Origin: Cranoglanis bouderius
Lineage: Eukaryota > Chordata > Actinopteri > Siluriformes > Cranoglanididae
DNA: 64,000 bases
Reading direction: 5' to 3'
Assembly: GCA_023630585.1 (NCBI GenBank)
Contig: CM042565.1
Span: 3,983,513-4,047,512 of the forward strand
The notes under the pieces were generated by a model. That model was given only the letters and a program-made list of their open reading frames with translations, was not told the origin of the DNA and did not search any database. Position 1 is the stretch's first letter, and each line of letters opens with the position of its first letter. The translations under genes were made by a program, and so were the position numbers. Positions 23,178-34,447 of the stretch are shown here, in pieces.

Positions 23178-24806
23178 AGGAGACCTATTATGTCCCTTTT
23201 TACAAGATGAAATATAAGTCTCAGGTGTCCCCAGAATGTGCTTGTGAAGTTTCAGCTCAAAATACCCCACGGATCATTTATTATACCATGCTGTAAGTGC
23301 CCCTTTCTGGGTGGAAGCAAGAACACGCTGTTTTCATGTGTGTCTGTTTAAATGCAAATGAGCTGCTGCGCCCCGCCCCCTTTCCAGACGAGGGTTGTGC
23401 CCTTACAGCTCGTGCTTCAGATACTACTGCAACAACAAATTAGGAGAAGCAATATGACTGACACCATAAGTTCAGCCCTATATGTATGAACCAGAATGTA
23501 TGAATTCTACAGATAGTCTCTTCTTCTTTTCCTTTCGGCTGTTCCCTTCAGGGGTCGCCACAGCGAATCATCTTCCTCCATCTAGCCCTATCCCCTGCAT
23601 CCTCTTCTCTCAGACCGACTACCTTCATGTCCTCCTTCACTACATCCATAAACCTCCTCTTTGGTCTTCCTCTCGGCCTCCTGCCTGGCAGCTCTAACCT
23701 CAGCATCCTTTTACCGATATATTCACTCTCCCTCCTCTGAACATGTCCAAACCATCTCAACCTGGCCTCTCTAACTTTGTCTCCAAAACATCTCACATGT
23801 GCTGTCCCCCTGATGTACTCGTTCCTGATCCTATCCATCCTCGTCACTCCCAAAGAGAACCTCAACATCTTCAGCTCTGCTACCTCTACCTCTTCCTCCT
23901 GTCTTTTCCTCAGTGCAACTGTCTCCAAACCATACAACATCGCTGGTCTCACTACTGTCCTGTACACCTTTCCTTTCATTCTTGCTGGTACTGCTTTATC
24001 ACACAACAGACCTGACACTTTTCTCCACCCATTCCAACCTACAGATAGTAAGTGTTTTCGGGTTAAAAATAAAAATGACGACATAGCTCTGGTCTCTGTG
24101 AATACAATCAGAGACAATGGTAACTTTAGCCGCATTAGCCGTGGAATTTTCTAACAAGCAAATTCGGAAAGCCGATTTGCAAACATTCACAAAATATAAA
24201 GTGCGATACTTACGTCTTCTGGATATGAAGCTGGATCACGAACAGTTGGTATTGATCCATCCTTGGGAAGAAACTTTTCAGCAAATCCTGCTTTGTACTG
24301 ACCCTCGTTCACAAAGCAGTCTGGTCTGAAATGATTCGCTCAAACATATACGAATTTAGCTATTTTTTGGGGGCAAATTTCCTTCAAAAATAAAACTACT
24401 CCACTGTGTCTTCAGTGGCTCTGATACCGGGAGCACATGAAGACTTATGATCATTCTTACAGCCAACAACAGAACACTTACAAAGCTTTTGAAGCTGAGA
24501 CATTTTTATTATCACTATATCTGCTCCAGTGTGGAGAACATGGTAGACTGTGTGCAGCTCACTCAGGGGAGGATCTATGCTAATAGGGCAGAGCCCGTCA
24601 TCAGTCGTGGGCGGGGCCTGTTCCAACGTGATGTCACGTTGTAGAGAAAACGACACATTTTGAGACACTGTTTATGATTTATGGGGAATATTAAAAAAAG
24701 GATTGGGTGGATTTTTACCATTATAGGGCGGTTATGTACACACACTGCCGGCACACATTTATGTTCAAACACCACGTAAAAGTGAATTTTGTATAATAGG
24801 TCCCCT
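23178..24806. mobile_element. TTAA-flanked non-autonomous DNA transposon (Kolobok- or piggyBac-like)
   Basis: The ends are 'aggagacctattat' at 23178 and the inverse 'ataataggtcccct' ending at 24806. TTAA lies directly outside at 23174-23177 and 24807-24810. TTAA duplication is used by piggyBac and Kolobok; an AGG start fits Kolobok better than the CCC start of piggyBac. No transposase was found. About 520 bp of the length is the RTE insert at 23518-24038. Confidence 0.8.
23518..24038 (-). mobile_element. RTE-type LINE 3' fragment with target duplication
   Basis: The minus strand encodes the C-terminal part of an RTE-clade reverse transcriptase (RPAMLYGLETVALRKRQE, RMDRIRNEYIRGTAHV, RWFGHVQRRESEYIGKRML, GRRPRGRPKRRFMDVVKEDM) and then a short A/G-rich tail. 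It is 5'-truncated, as usual for LINEs. The 11-bp duplication 'ctacagatagt' flanks it at 23507-23517 and 24039-24049. The frame is open across the surviving part. Confidence 0.9.
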
Positions 24807-24810
24807 TTAA

Positions 24811-25905
24811 TGTAGAATTAAGGGGAAAAAATCAAACATGAGAAACGGAATATATATTATTCATTTAATTCGAATTAAAAAAAAAAAATTGATAAGCACT
24901 GCCCTGAACATTGCAAACTAATATATAAGATAATAAAATGAAAATAATTTATTTAAAAATGACAGAATTAATTACATTTAAAAAGGAGAAAAAGAATGCA
25001 ATCACATTTATTAGGCATTAATACACAAACTGTATTAACATAAGGAACAGAGTGAATAACAAATAAAAGGTGACTTTAATAAATCTGAGAATAAGTATAA
25101 TAAGAGTGATGTAGAAGGTGACAATAAATGCTCTTGCATACATTTACAGGCAACATTTTCAGAGTGAGATAATTTCATAAGCACTTTTATGCAGATACAA
25201 ACCAGTAACACCTAAACTTTATAATATTAATTAGGGAATCAAACTCTTGGGGGCATGATGTAATTGGAAAATAATCAATGGTGGGGTGGCCCAGTGGTAA
25301 GCAAAGTTACTGTTACCACCCTGATGTATATTACAACATGTTGTAAAGTGTTTTATTAGTCCTGTAGAAGAGCAATGACTATGATTACTGACAGGAATTG
25401 CTGACAATTCTTTTTTTTTTAAATTTTTTTTATTTAAAGACAAACGTATCATACATGTCACATCCGTTTATAGTTACATCTAATGCTGTGGAACATCTGT
25501 GAAATGAAGCTCCTGTCGTCACTTACGTTATTACAGCTATAAAACTATAGCTATATAAACAGCTGTTCCCAAACCATTCTCTCTTTTTTCTCCTTTTATC
25601 TTTTCTTGTTTTTTTTTTATACTCCGTCATGTTTTATTCCTTTCTTAATTTATTTAAATAACCTTTCATAACCTGATGTAAATGTAATAGTTCTGTGTAA
25701 ATGTTTCTTTCCACATACATTCTCTTACAGTAAAGATTATTTTGCATTGAGATTACTATTCAGTGTTATATGAAGTGCTATTTATTTGTATTTCTTTAGT
25801 TCACTGTTATTAAGCTGGCTCTTAAGAAGCAGAAATGAATTCCTCTTTTTGTTAATATGGGATTCTTAAAAGTCCTGATAACTTTAGACTGTACTTAAAC
25901 TGTAC
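24811..25905. other. Intergenic, downstream of receptor gene 1
   Basis: This is AT-rich sequence without recognised genes. It contains the 3' flank, probably the 3' UTR, of the minus-strand receptor that ends at 25906. No clear element ends were seen. Confidence 0.5.
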
Positions 25906-26949
25906 TTAGACTGTACTTGAAAGTTTGCCATCTCCTGAGTTAGTAATAGACGTCCCTCGTAGTGTACTCCGGGCTTCCTCCTCAAATGTGCTCTCAATCT
26001 TAGACAGAAGTGCATAACATTTCCTCTTAAAGTCCTTTCCCATGAAAGCATAAAGCAACGGGTTCATAAAACTGTTGGCGCTGGCAAGAGTGCTTCCAAA
26101 TCTTTGCCCAGTATGGATGACATGAGCATATTTTAGGTTTAGTTCCAATAAGTTAAAAAAGTGATAAGGCATCCAGCAAATGAAGAACGCAGCTATCAGT
26201 GCTGTCATGACCTTAAATGGCTTATTGGACCTCGCCATCTGGTTATTTTTCAGCTTTCGGATGATGAGGACATAACAGATGATGATGATCAGTAAGGGGA
26301 TCACAAATCCAAAAATGAATCGGCATACCACTACAGCAATATGTTCTTCGTCGTGCGTGTAGTTGTAGTAACAGACCTGTTTTGAGTTGTGTATTCCTAT
26401 TTCTCGGAAAATGGCCGCTGGCAAGCTAAGCAATGCTGACATAATCCAGGCTAGTAGAACCATCACCAAGGCCTTGCGTATGCTGCGTTTGTTTTGTGCC
26501 CATACAGGAAACATAACCACAACACAGCGATCCACGCTAATGATGAGGAGGAGGAAGATGCTGCTGAACATGTTGAGGAACAAGATAAAAGACGTAAACT
26601 TGCACATGAAGTGCCCAAATTCCCATGATCTTTTCACAATATAGGCAATGGATAAGGGCAGGAAGGCGCAGAAGAGGAAGTCGGACACAGCGAGGCTGAG
26701 GTACCAGACAGTGTTGACTGTTTTCTTTATCTTAAACCCTGCGATCCAGATCACCACACCATTTCCAGCGATACCAAGAGCCATAATAATCACATTGGCT
26801 GTTGCCAGTAAAACACACATCGCATCAGTGCAATATGTTGGAGCCACTAGTAGGGGCACGTATGGTTTCGATGAATTGCCTGTATAATTATAATCATAGT
26901 CACGATATCCAGGGTAGTCATCTGTAGTAGAATTTAAGACTGAATCCAT
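25906..26949 (-). CDS. Chemerin receptor-like GPCR 1 (CMKLR1 family)
   Basis: This is a 347-aa rhodopsin-class seven-helix receptor. The start is the ATG at 26949, 14 bases inside an exon whose 3' splice site (CTCTCTCCATTCTACAG on the minus strand) ends at 26964; the frame upstream of it is intron. The N-terminus is short, Tyr-rich and acidic with three N-glycosylation sequons (N6, N21, N25). Other marks are an E/DRY variant DRC at 140-142 followed by MFPVWAQNKR, the extracellular disulfide pair C116/C193, CWMPY at 258-262 and NPLLY at 296-300. FPVWAQN and the overall pattern fit the CMKLR1/GPR1/formyl-peptide receptor branch, which couples to Gi in leukocytes for chemerin or lipid ligands. 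The frame is intact. The neighbour at 29375-30415 is a tandem paralogue. Orthology to CMKLR1 rather than another branch member is likely but unproven. Confidence 0.88.
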   Translation of the reverse strand: MDSVLNSTTDDYPGYRDYDYNYTGNSSKPYVPLLVAPTYCTDAMCVLLATANVIIMALGIAGNGVVIWIAGFKIKKTVNTVWYLSLAVSDFLFCAFLPLSIAYIVKRSWEFGHFMCKFTSFILFLNMFSSIFLLLIISVDRCVVVMFPVWAQNKRSIRKALVMVLLAWIMSALLSLPAAIFREIGIHNSKQVCYYNYTHDEEHIAVVVCRFIFGFVIPLLIIIICYVLIIRKLKNNQMARSNKPFKVMTALIAAFFICWMPYHFFNLLELNLKYAHVIHTGQRFGSTLASANSFMNPLLYAFMGKDFKRKCYALLSKIESTFEEEARSTLRGTSITNSGDGKLSSTV

Positions 26950-26959
26950 GATGATGCTT

Positions 26960-27248
26960 GAATCTGTAGAATGGAGAGAGAAAAGCTGAAAATAAAATCT
27001 GAGTTTTGTTAGCAAAATGAGCAAGACATATTGCTCAGGGTCATGAATTCTGTGTTTTGTTGAAACATTTTGTATTATGAATTTTATTAAGTCCTTTTTT
27101 ATATATGTATATTTAGTTTTGTGGTTCTCAAGGTAAGGAAGTTCAAGGAAGCATAGCCAGGAGTCACCCACCATTATCAAAGTTTATATATAAATGATAA
27201 ATATATTATTATTGTGGCTTATATATAAAACACCTGATTTAGTATTTT

Positions 27249-27287
<39 letters not shown>

Positions 27288-27876
27288 CTCTCTCTCTCTC
27301 ACTCTACATATATGAAATATATGAAACGCTTCAATGCATACACAGTGCTTTCTTTTCCATTAGGTGGTTTAAGACTCTCACCAGACACGGATACGTTGCA
27401 CAAGCAAATTATTAAAATTGAATTGCGCAGAGAGAAAGTGAAAAAAGATCAGAACAGCAGCTAGTGAAATAACAAATGTCTTGATAGAATCCAGCATATT
27501 TTCTAACTTCTCAATAGCCACACTCAGGCTTTCACTCATATCTTGGGTTTATTTTATCATGAGCAGTGACTCACCTTTCAAATGCCTTCTTCAGTACACT
27601 ATTTCAGAGCTTAGAGTTTTCCTCTTAATGATGCAGGTCAAACGTTTTGGACAAGTCTTCAGTCCTCAGTTCTGAGAGGATGAGGATGCAGTTCTGAGAA
27701 ACTAAACATGAGTTGATAACCGTGCACTTCACCACCCTCCTGCACCCTGACTTAAGCAACAGATAACTGTGGTTGCAGTGCTGGTGTAACATAGGAAGAA
27801 TGTTTTTTTTTTTTTTTTTAAAAATGCAGAAGTAATCGGTCAGATCAGCTAACCAACATATCTCTACACACGCTAA

Positions 27877-27959
<83 letters not shown>

Positions 27960-29374
27960 AAAATCAGATAGACAGCTGAATTTGTGATTTTTAAGCATTT
28001 CAATTCAATAATGCTCTATTTGGTTCATGCTGTGTTCTCTCTGAATACCAAACACATACAGAAAAGTTGTAACTGACCTTATGTGTAATTTGTACTCTGA
28101 TTGAACAATGTATGCTTAATCTATCTACTTAGAGCTTTCTTTGTCCAAATGCAGTTTTTGGGGGCAAATTAGGATGATGGAGAAAATAACTCCAAATAAC
28201 AACCTGCTACTCTATTTCATGTGAACCTTCTCAGTCACTGCTGATGACATGTCACTGATAGACTGCTATCCGTGCTAAGCCCTGTTAGCCCATTTATGCT
28301 TCTATGAATGCATATAATCATGTATTTAGAGCTTCTCATTTTGCCCTGAAAGGAACAAGGTGTTATAATCAAGCAATATTCCCTCTGTCTCTTATGTGCA
28401 TTCCCACCTGCACAAATACACCTGCCATCAGGAGATTCCCCAAGCACTAGAGGGGCTTCTGTAGAACTATTTCCATAATTATTGTTTATAACTGAGATGT
28501 CTAAAATTGTAAAGCAACCTTGGGGTTGAGAATGGTGCTGTATAAATTAAACATGAAGATGGCCTGAGTCAATAAATTTACACAATCTGAGGTACTGAAC
28601 AAATCCTTCAAATATAATTTCCTTTTCATGACCTATGTTTTTATTACATTTTGCCACTGATACAACCAAGAACATATTAGTAAGATGATAAATTGACCAT
28701 TGGACAATGGATGGAGTACAAATGAAATTAATTAACGGTTAGCAGGATTAACAGGTTATTATATCCTCACACGTACTCCTCAAAATACATACAAGAACAA
28801 GAGAAAGTGCTTCAAGTTTAATTATATACTGCATACAGTTCTTACCCTGAAATGTCCTAAAATCTAGCAAAAGAAGACAAGACTTTCTTTTTTTCCTGAT
28901 AGCAGGACTTTTTGTACATTTTCTTGAACATTCTAAAGGTACATACTTTCAATGCACCAATTTTTTGACAGCTCAGTAAGCAACTTCTGCTGACTTCCAG
29001 TTCTTCATACTTGTGCAAATCCAACCAGATACACTTCACGATCCCTTTATCAGGTGTGTCACCCAGAGGAGGATGGGTTACCCTTTCAAGAAATGTTTCT
29101 TCATGTCCTCTCAGGAATGTTTTTATTGCCCCTCTGGCTTGTTTATTAGGGATCTAAATCTACAGCTGAATTTCTGTAAAGCTGCTCTGTGACAATACAT
29201 ATTGTTAAAAGTGCTATACAATTAACATTGAATTTAATTGAATCACTTTGAGACCAAAGGATTATTCAAAGCGTATATTTCCAGACAGAATAACAGAATA
29301 TGACCTACAGATATTCAGTGTGTACAAATGAACCAGGACGTGATTTTCTATCGGTTTTATAGTTCCAGGTCAAA
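26960..29374. other. Spacer between the tandem receptors (includes 5' intron of receptor 1)
   Basis: This holds the 5' non-coding intron of receptor 1 on the minus strand, plus (TTTC)n/(CT)n at about 27249-27300 and (CA)n at about 27887-27957. A sequence reading CAGGGTAAG on the minus strand near 28850 could be the donor of a leader exon, but no TATA box was found beside it. No other gene was recognised. Confidence 0.5.
27887..27957. repeat. (CA)n microsatellite
   Basis: This is a CA dinucleotide run of about 70 bases. Confidence 0.95.
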
Positions 29375-30415
29375 TCAGATGTGAGTCGATCCTCTGGCAT
29401 CCACAGAACTGGAACGGGATAAGTAACGGCTCATGGTGCGCCCTTCTTCTCCCATTGCATTCTCGATCTTAGAAAGGATGGAGTTCTTAAACTTCTGCCT
29501 GAAATCATTGCCCATGAAGACATAGAGAATTGGGTTGAGGAAGCTGTTAGCTGAAGCGACTGCGGTTCCAATCTTGAGACCGAAGGCGATGATGTCGTTG
29601 GGGAGGCTCTGGTTCAGTTCAGCCAGCACAAATGTGTGGTACGGCAGCCAGCAGATGAAGAAAGTCCCGATGAGAGCTGTCATGATTTTGAACGGCTTTG
29701 TGGACTTTGCCATCTGGTTGCGTCTCAGCTTGAAGATAATGACTGAGTAGCAGACAATGATGGCCAGGAAAGGTATAAGGAACCCAAAAATAAACCGACA
29801 GATGGCTATAGATTTGTGGCTGTGCTGGCTAAAGTAATTATTGTGGCAACGGGTTCTGCCTAGATGGTGCTGAATGTCACGGAAAATAGTGGACGGGATA
29901 CTCAAGGACACTGATAAAACCCATGCAAGAAGAACTATCAATGAAGCCTTCCTTATGGTACGCTGGTTCTGTGCCCAAACAGGGAACATGACAGTCATGC
30001 AGCGATCCACACTGATGATGACGAGAAGAAAGATGCTGCTGAACATGTTGAGGAACATCACGAAGGAGGTGAACCTGCACATAAAAAGTCCAAAGATCCA
30101 GTCAGATGTGGCTATGTAAAAGGTGTTGAAGGGCAAGGTGGCACAAAATATGAAGTCAGAAATGGCCAGGCTGAGGTACCAGGTGGTGTTGACTGTTTTC
30201 TTCATCTTTAAACCTGCGATCCAGATCACCACACCATTTCCCACAACCCCCAGCAAGATGATGATCACATTCACGACCAGCAGCAACATGCACAGAATCT
30301 CTCCAGAGCAAATGTGGTGTACATTGTGAGACATATCCATGTACGTCTGGTTATCATCCGTGTAGTTTGCATAGTCCGTAGACATGTAATCAAGCGTGAA
30401 GTCGGTCGTGTCCAT
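29375..30415 (-). CDS. Chemerin receptor-like GPCR 2 (CMKLR1 family)
   Basis: This is a 346-aa seven-helix receptor. The ATG at 30415 has an ideal context (ACCATGG); an in-frame ATG at 30430 would add five residues. Both lie inside an exon whose acceptor (TTTCCACAG) ends at 30443. It has the same marks as receptor 1: acidic Tyr-rich N-terminus with sequons, disulfide pair C113/C190, DRC at 137-139 with MFPVWAQNQR, CWLPY at 255-259, NPILY at 294-298, and a Ser-rich tail. The two proteins share long stretches (NMFSSIFLL, GNGVVIWIAG, KKTVNT), so they are tandem duplicates. A leader exon and TATA box lie near 32113-32179. The frame is intact, and it is probably a membrane receptor for chemerin-type peptides. 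Confidence 0.88.
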   Translation of the reverse strand: MDTTDFTLDYMSTDYANYTDDNQTYMDMSHNVHHICSGEILCMLLLVVNVIIILLGVVGNGVVIWIAGLKMKKTVNTTWYLSLAISDFIFCATLPFNTFYIATSDWIFGLFMCRFTSFVMFLNMFSSIFLLVIISVDRCMTVMFPVWAQNQRTIRKASLIVLLAWVLSVSLSIPSTIFRDIQHHLGRTRCHNNYFSQHSHKSIAICRFIFGFLIPFLAIIVCYSVIIFKLRRNQMAKSTKPFKIMTALIGTFFICWLPYHTFVLAELNQSLPNDIIAFGLKIGTAVASANSFLNPILYVFMGNDFRQKFKNSILSKIENAMGEEGRTMSRYLSRSSSVDARGSTHI

Positions 30416-30442
30416 GGTAAAATTGTACATCCTACTTTTCCC

Positions 30443-32112
30443 CTGTGGAAACAAGAATACTGCTTTAGCTTCACGTTCTTATTACAGCAGGAGTTATGTA
30501 CAATTAGGGCTTGGTCTTCTGCATCATATTATTATTTTATCATTACACTTGAGACAATTTTGTTTTTTATTTAGTCACAAGTTTCCGTTTCAGTTCCTGA
30601 TTGAGAATCTTTAACTGATTTAACAAAATCTACTTTTGGTAAACATAAAACACAGTTTAACATAAACATCAAAACCTTCAAATGGTGTTCAATTTGCCAT
30701 GTTCCAGATACTGATTAAGATACTGATTATTTACTGATTATTTAGAAGGTGTTGTTAATTTTCTACAACAGCATCTTTACCAATAGTTCTGGCTGTAATT
30801 CACATCACAGGTTTTATTTTAATGCGCTCATTCATTCATTCAACCTTATGGTTTCTATAGTAACAGAGAGACTTGTATGCCAGATGCTCCATAAGCCTAT
30901 AAATAATAAATGGATTTAGATATACTTTATCTTTCTAATACTCGATCATTTCTATAGAAACAACCTATACAGGGACTTGCATGATGACCTTCCACAGAAA
31001 CGGATTAAAAATGAGAGCAACTGTTGATATGGTGATATTTTCCGTGAGGAGACGTTTATTTAGTGCTTTAGGAAGTAGTCTCCAGTGTCAGTGAAGGTTT
31101 CCTGAGTCTGGGATATTCTCGATAACACAACAAGCTGCATTTTTTGGCTTATTACATTTTAGAGAGAGGAAAAAAAAAGATATGCTGGTGATAGAATGAT
31201 TGTTTATAGCTGTTATAATGGAAGCGATAACAGGAACTAGGAGGAAGAAACACAAGAATTTTTTTCATAAATGTTCCACAACATTAAATGTACAAAATGG
31301 ACAAAAAGTATGTCATTCTTTAATAAATAATTGTTTTATTTATTTATTTAATTAATTTATTTATTAAAAAAAAACAACAAACATGCTGTTAGTGGAAAAT
31401 AATCAAGTTTGTGATGATAACATCAACTCAGCTTCCCATCAGTCTGTATCGCACCACCTTGTATTTTCCTATAAGAGCACGCCCCCAAGTGGTTCATACA
31501 TTATGACTGCTGTTTAAAAATCAGCCATCTATTAAGATAAACTTTATTCATCCCTAAGTAAAATTCAATAATAAATTATTAGCACATTTTTTAAAAATAC
31601 TATTAAAAAAAAGTAACTATCCTTGCTTATTTTTCAGCGGCTGAATACAAATAACCATGAAATTGTGGCAGGAGGAAATTGTCTGACAAATGAATCTGAC
31701 ACAATTCTTAATCGACTGCTCATATTCTGTCACACTGTCAATCAAAAAGTTAAAACGTGAACTGAGGAATGTTAACTGGAAAATGTTGGATCACTCTAAT
31801 TAAACATGTTCATGTTCACCAATCAAGCGCACTTTAATAAAGCACTTAATACAGTTCCATTACATCTGAGAGCGGACACTGAATAAGTCCTTAAATACAA
31901 ACAGTTAGTTTGTTAGTTAGGGATGGAGCGCTTGTTTTAATGTTTTTCATTTAATTTACTGGCAATTGTGGGTAAACTGTAATAAAACGTTTAAAAAAAA
32001 GAAGTGAAAGTTAAAAGAAAGAAACAAATTCTGACTAAAAGCCTTTAAAATATTTTAATGCTTGTTTTTCTATTGATTTCACTAAAAAATAGTAAATAGT
32101 AAGAGTACTTAC
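30443..32112 (-). other. 5' intron of receptor 2
   Basis: Minus-strand donor GTAAGTACTC begins at 32112 and the acceptor TTTCCACAG ends at 30443. It contains no recognised element apart from AT-rich stretches near 31320-31370. Confidence 0.7.
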
Positions 32113-32150
32113 CCTAAGGAGATTAGACTGTGTCTGTCATGCTGGTCTTT
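32113..32150 (-). other. Putative 5' leader exon of receptor 2
   Basis: A strong donor (TTAGG|GTAAGTA on the minus strand) at 32113 lies about 60 bases downstream of a TATA box. Transcription would start near 32145, giving a short non-coding exon spliced to 30442. A single coding exon behind a non-coding leader is common in this receptor family. The 5' end is estimated from the TATA spacing. Confidence 0.6.
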
Positions 32151-32172
32151 GACAGCTGTACCGTGAGGGCTG

Positions 32173-32179
32173 TTTATAT
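32173..32179 (-). promoter_or_regulatory. TATA box for receptor 2 leader exon
   Basis: The minus strand reads CCATATAAACAG here. It stands about 30 bases before the presumed start and about 60 before the donor of the leader exon. It is the clearest core promoter in the window. Confidence 0.6.
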
Positions 32180-32755
32180 GGAGTTAAGAGTCAGGTGCTA
32201 CCTCTTATGAAACAACTTCCGCAAAAACCCTTCCACAACATGGTCTTTTTTTTTTCCCACATCAGCGACATCGCCTAATTTCACTTCTGTTTAAATCCTA
32301 GACAATAATGGACAAAATATGTCCTTTTGCCAAGAGCAGCAGATCCTACATCCTGTTCTGTACGTCTGGAGACTAGGAAAGTTAGCTGATTTTTCTCCTG
32401 TAAAGCACCTCATTTAAAAGTCACATTTTATTTCCAAGTATTTTTGTGTTGTTCCTGAGGGAAATGCATCTCAAGTGGTTTTAATTAGTTTAAGTTGTTT
32501 AATTAGTAGAGTTCCTTTCTCTCCCTCAGCCTATTTTCACTGAGTAAAAATACAGCCACTCATGAATATTCATATATTTATATGCAAACCCACAATGTAT
32601 GTTAATATTACTAGAGCTAGAGTGCTAGGTGCTAGAGCATTTTGCAGAGCAATAAAGTCAGTGTTTTGTAATCTATTGCTGCAAAAAATCTGTGATAGAA
32701 CCTGGTGGATGTTACTGTCCTAAATGTGGGCAAACAGCCAAAAAATCTAAACCAG
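32180..32755. other. Upstream flank of receptor 2, no gene
   Basis: This should include the distal promoter of receptor 2. No recognisable gene or transposon was found. Confidence 0.45.
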
Positions 32756-32759
32756 ATTT

Positions 32760-32936
32760 GACACTTACATTACATTTATGGCATTTGGCAGACGCCCTTA
32801 TCCAGGGGGACTTACTTTTTTTTTTATTATTATTAATTTCCTTGCTCAACAGCAGCAGCTTAGTAGTGCTGGGGTTTGAACTCATGACCTTCCGATCAGT
32901 AGCCCACTTTCTTAACCACTGAGCTCCCACCGCCCT
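32760..32936 (-). repeat. tRNA-derived SINE
   Basis: The minus strand starts GGGCGGTGGGAGCTCAGTGG (A box) and has a B box reading GAGTTCAAACCCC near 32869-32884. It ends with the conserved fish SINE/LINE tail AAGGGCGTCTGCCAAATGCC. Head, body and tail are in the usual order. An A/T-rich tract interrupts the body. Confidence 0.85.
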
Positions 32937-32939
32937 TCT

Positions 32940-34019
32940 GTTTGAATAAACATATTTTACCATATTTCTTAACTTTCCAACTTAGCTCATGTTATATCCA
33001 CCTACAAAGGTCATATTATATACATAAGGAAGTTTAATAAAGAAACTGACTACTAAAGACACTTTTTCAACTCTTCTTCTTTATAGTAATAAATTGCTAG
33101 ATATATAATTATATAGTTATATACAGTATAACTAGTTTAAAGCATTTTACTTTATATACTTAATATTTTATTTTTTATGTGCCATTTACTTTTGTTCTTC
33201 GATCCTGATATGCAGAACACATGGCCTTTCCGCAGCACTTTAACTTGGTCCTTTGGCTCAGTGTGTGCCTCATGGCTCACTTGCTCACAAACCAAGGCAT
33301 GTGACTACTACCACTAGCAGTTATAGTTGAGGATTGAAGATGTTGTGCAGACTCTGGAATAGAGAACAGAGGTGTGCATTGGCAATGGAATCCCATGGAG
33401 CACAAAAAAAGGTGTGCAAGTGAAAGGTTTTTACTTCTATTTGATGAGTAAGAAGCTCATAGGACAAACAAAGACCACATTCAACAAGGAAAGTGGTAAA
33501 AGCAGAAGGGGACTTGCATTATTTCTTAACAACAAATGGTGTAATCTTAGGTTCTCATCAGCATACTATGTCCCCAGGGAATTCACACACAGTGTGATGT
33601 CATTCATTATGTGACTGATAGACTATGTATATAGATCCTCCAGCCATAAGCACTGTTCCTTATATGAGGGGATTTTAATCATACTTCTCTTGCTGCCATT
33701 TTGCCTACCTTCAGCCAGTATGTCACCTGCCCTATCAGACCAAACAAATCTCTGGAGTACATTGAGCAGCAGTCTCTTAAGCAAGAACGCTTAAGCAAGT
33801 CTTTCCTCCTTGCAGCCTTTAGACTGTATACCTCTGCCCTTACACAATGTCACCACACGTGAGTTCATGAGTTCTGCCTTGTTACATCTGACCCGGTCAA
33901 CTGTACATGCAATTATTGCATCTAGGAACATAGCTCTGCCATGAAGTGGTAGACTGCGCAAACTCAAAGAGCGGGGCCCTGAGTGCTGAAGTGTGTAGTG
34001 CATAAAAAATCACCTATTC
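32940..34019. other. Intergenic, eroded repeat sequence
   Basis: No gene was recognised. The last few hundred bases may hold the eroded left part of the Tc1-like element whose transposase begins to be readable near 34020. Confidence 0.4.
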
Positions 34020-34447
34020 TCTGTAGCATCACTCACTACATAGTTCCAAACTGCCTCTGGAAGCATCAGCACGAGAACTGTGCATCAGGAGCTTCATGAA
34101 ATGGGTGAGCAGCTGCTCACAAGCGTAAGATCACTATGTACTGGAGTGGTGTAAAGCACACCGCCAATGGACTCTGGAGCAGTGGAAACATGTTCTCTGG
34201 AGTAATGAATCATGCTTCACTGTCTGGCAGTCTAATGGTTGAATCTGGTTGTGCAGATGCCAGAAGAATGCTACTTACCAGATTAATAATGTTTGGTGGA
34301 GGAGGGACAATGGTCTGGGATTGTTTTTCAGGGTTTGGGCCCCTTGGTTCCAGTGAAAGTTAATGTTAATGCTACAGCATACAAAGGCATTTTAGACAAT
34401 TGTTTGTTTCCAACTTTGTAGCAACAGATTGGGGAAGGCCATTTCCT
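34020..34447 (+). pseudogene. Tc1-like transposase, left half (split by EnSpm insertion)
   Basis: Despite several stops and frame changes, Tc1 blocks are readable: TASGSISTRTVHQELHEMG, LWSSGNMFSG (catalytic region eroded), GGGGTMVWDCFSGFGPL and NATAYKGILDNCLFPTL. The frame breaks off at 'ggccatttcct' (34447). Its continuation ('gttccaa…') is found 10.3 kb away, directly right of the EnSpm-like element at 44713. Confidence 0.85.

Noticed and set aside
27000..27180. 77-residue N-terminal extension of receptor 1
   Set aside because: A good 3' splice site lies between it and the GPCR N-terminus, and the extension is unlike any receptor leader. It is intron read through.
30416..30454. Receptor 2 start at 30454
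   Set aside because: That codon is TTG and lies upstream of the splice acceptor. The ATG at 30415 has a full Kozak context.
32760..32936. A functional tRNA gene
   Set aside because: A and B boxes are present but the cloverleaf is not kept, and the sequence continues into a SINE tail.
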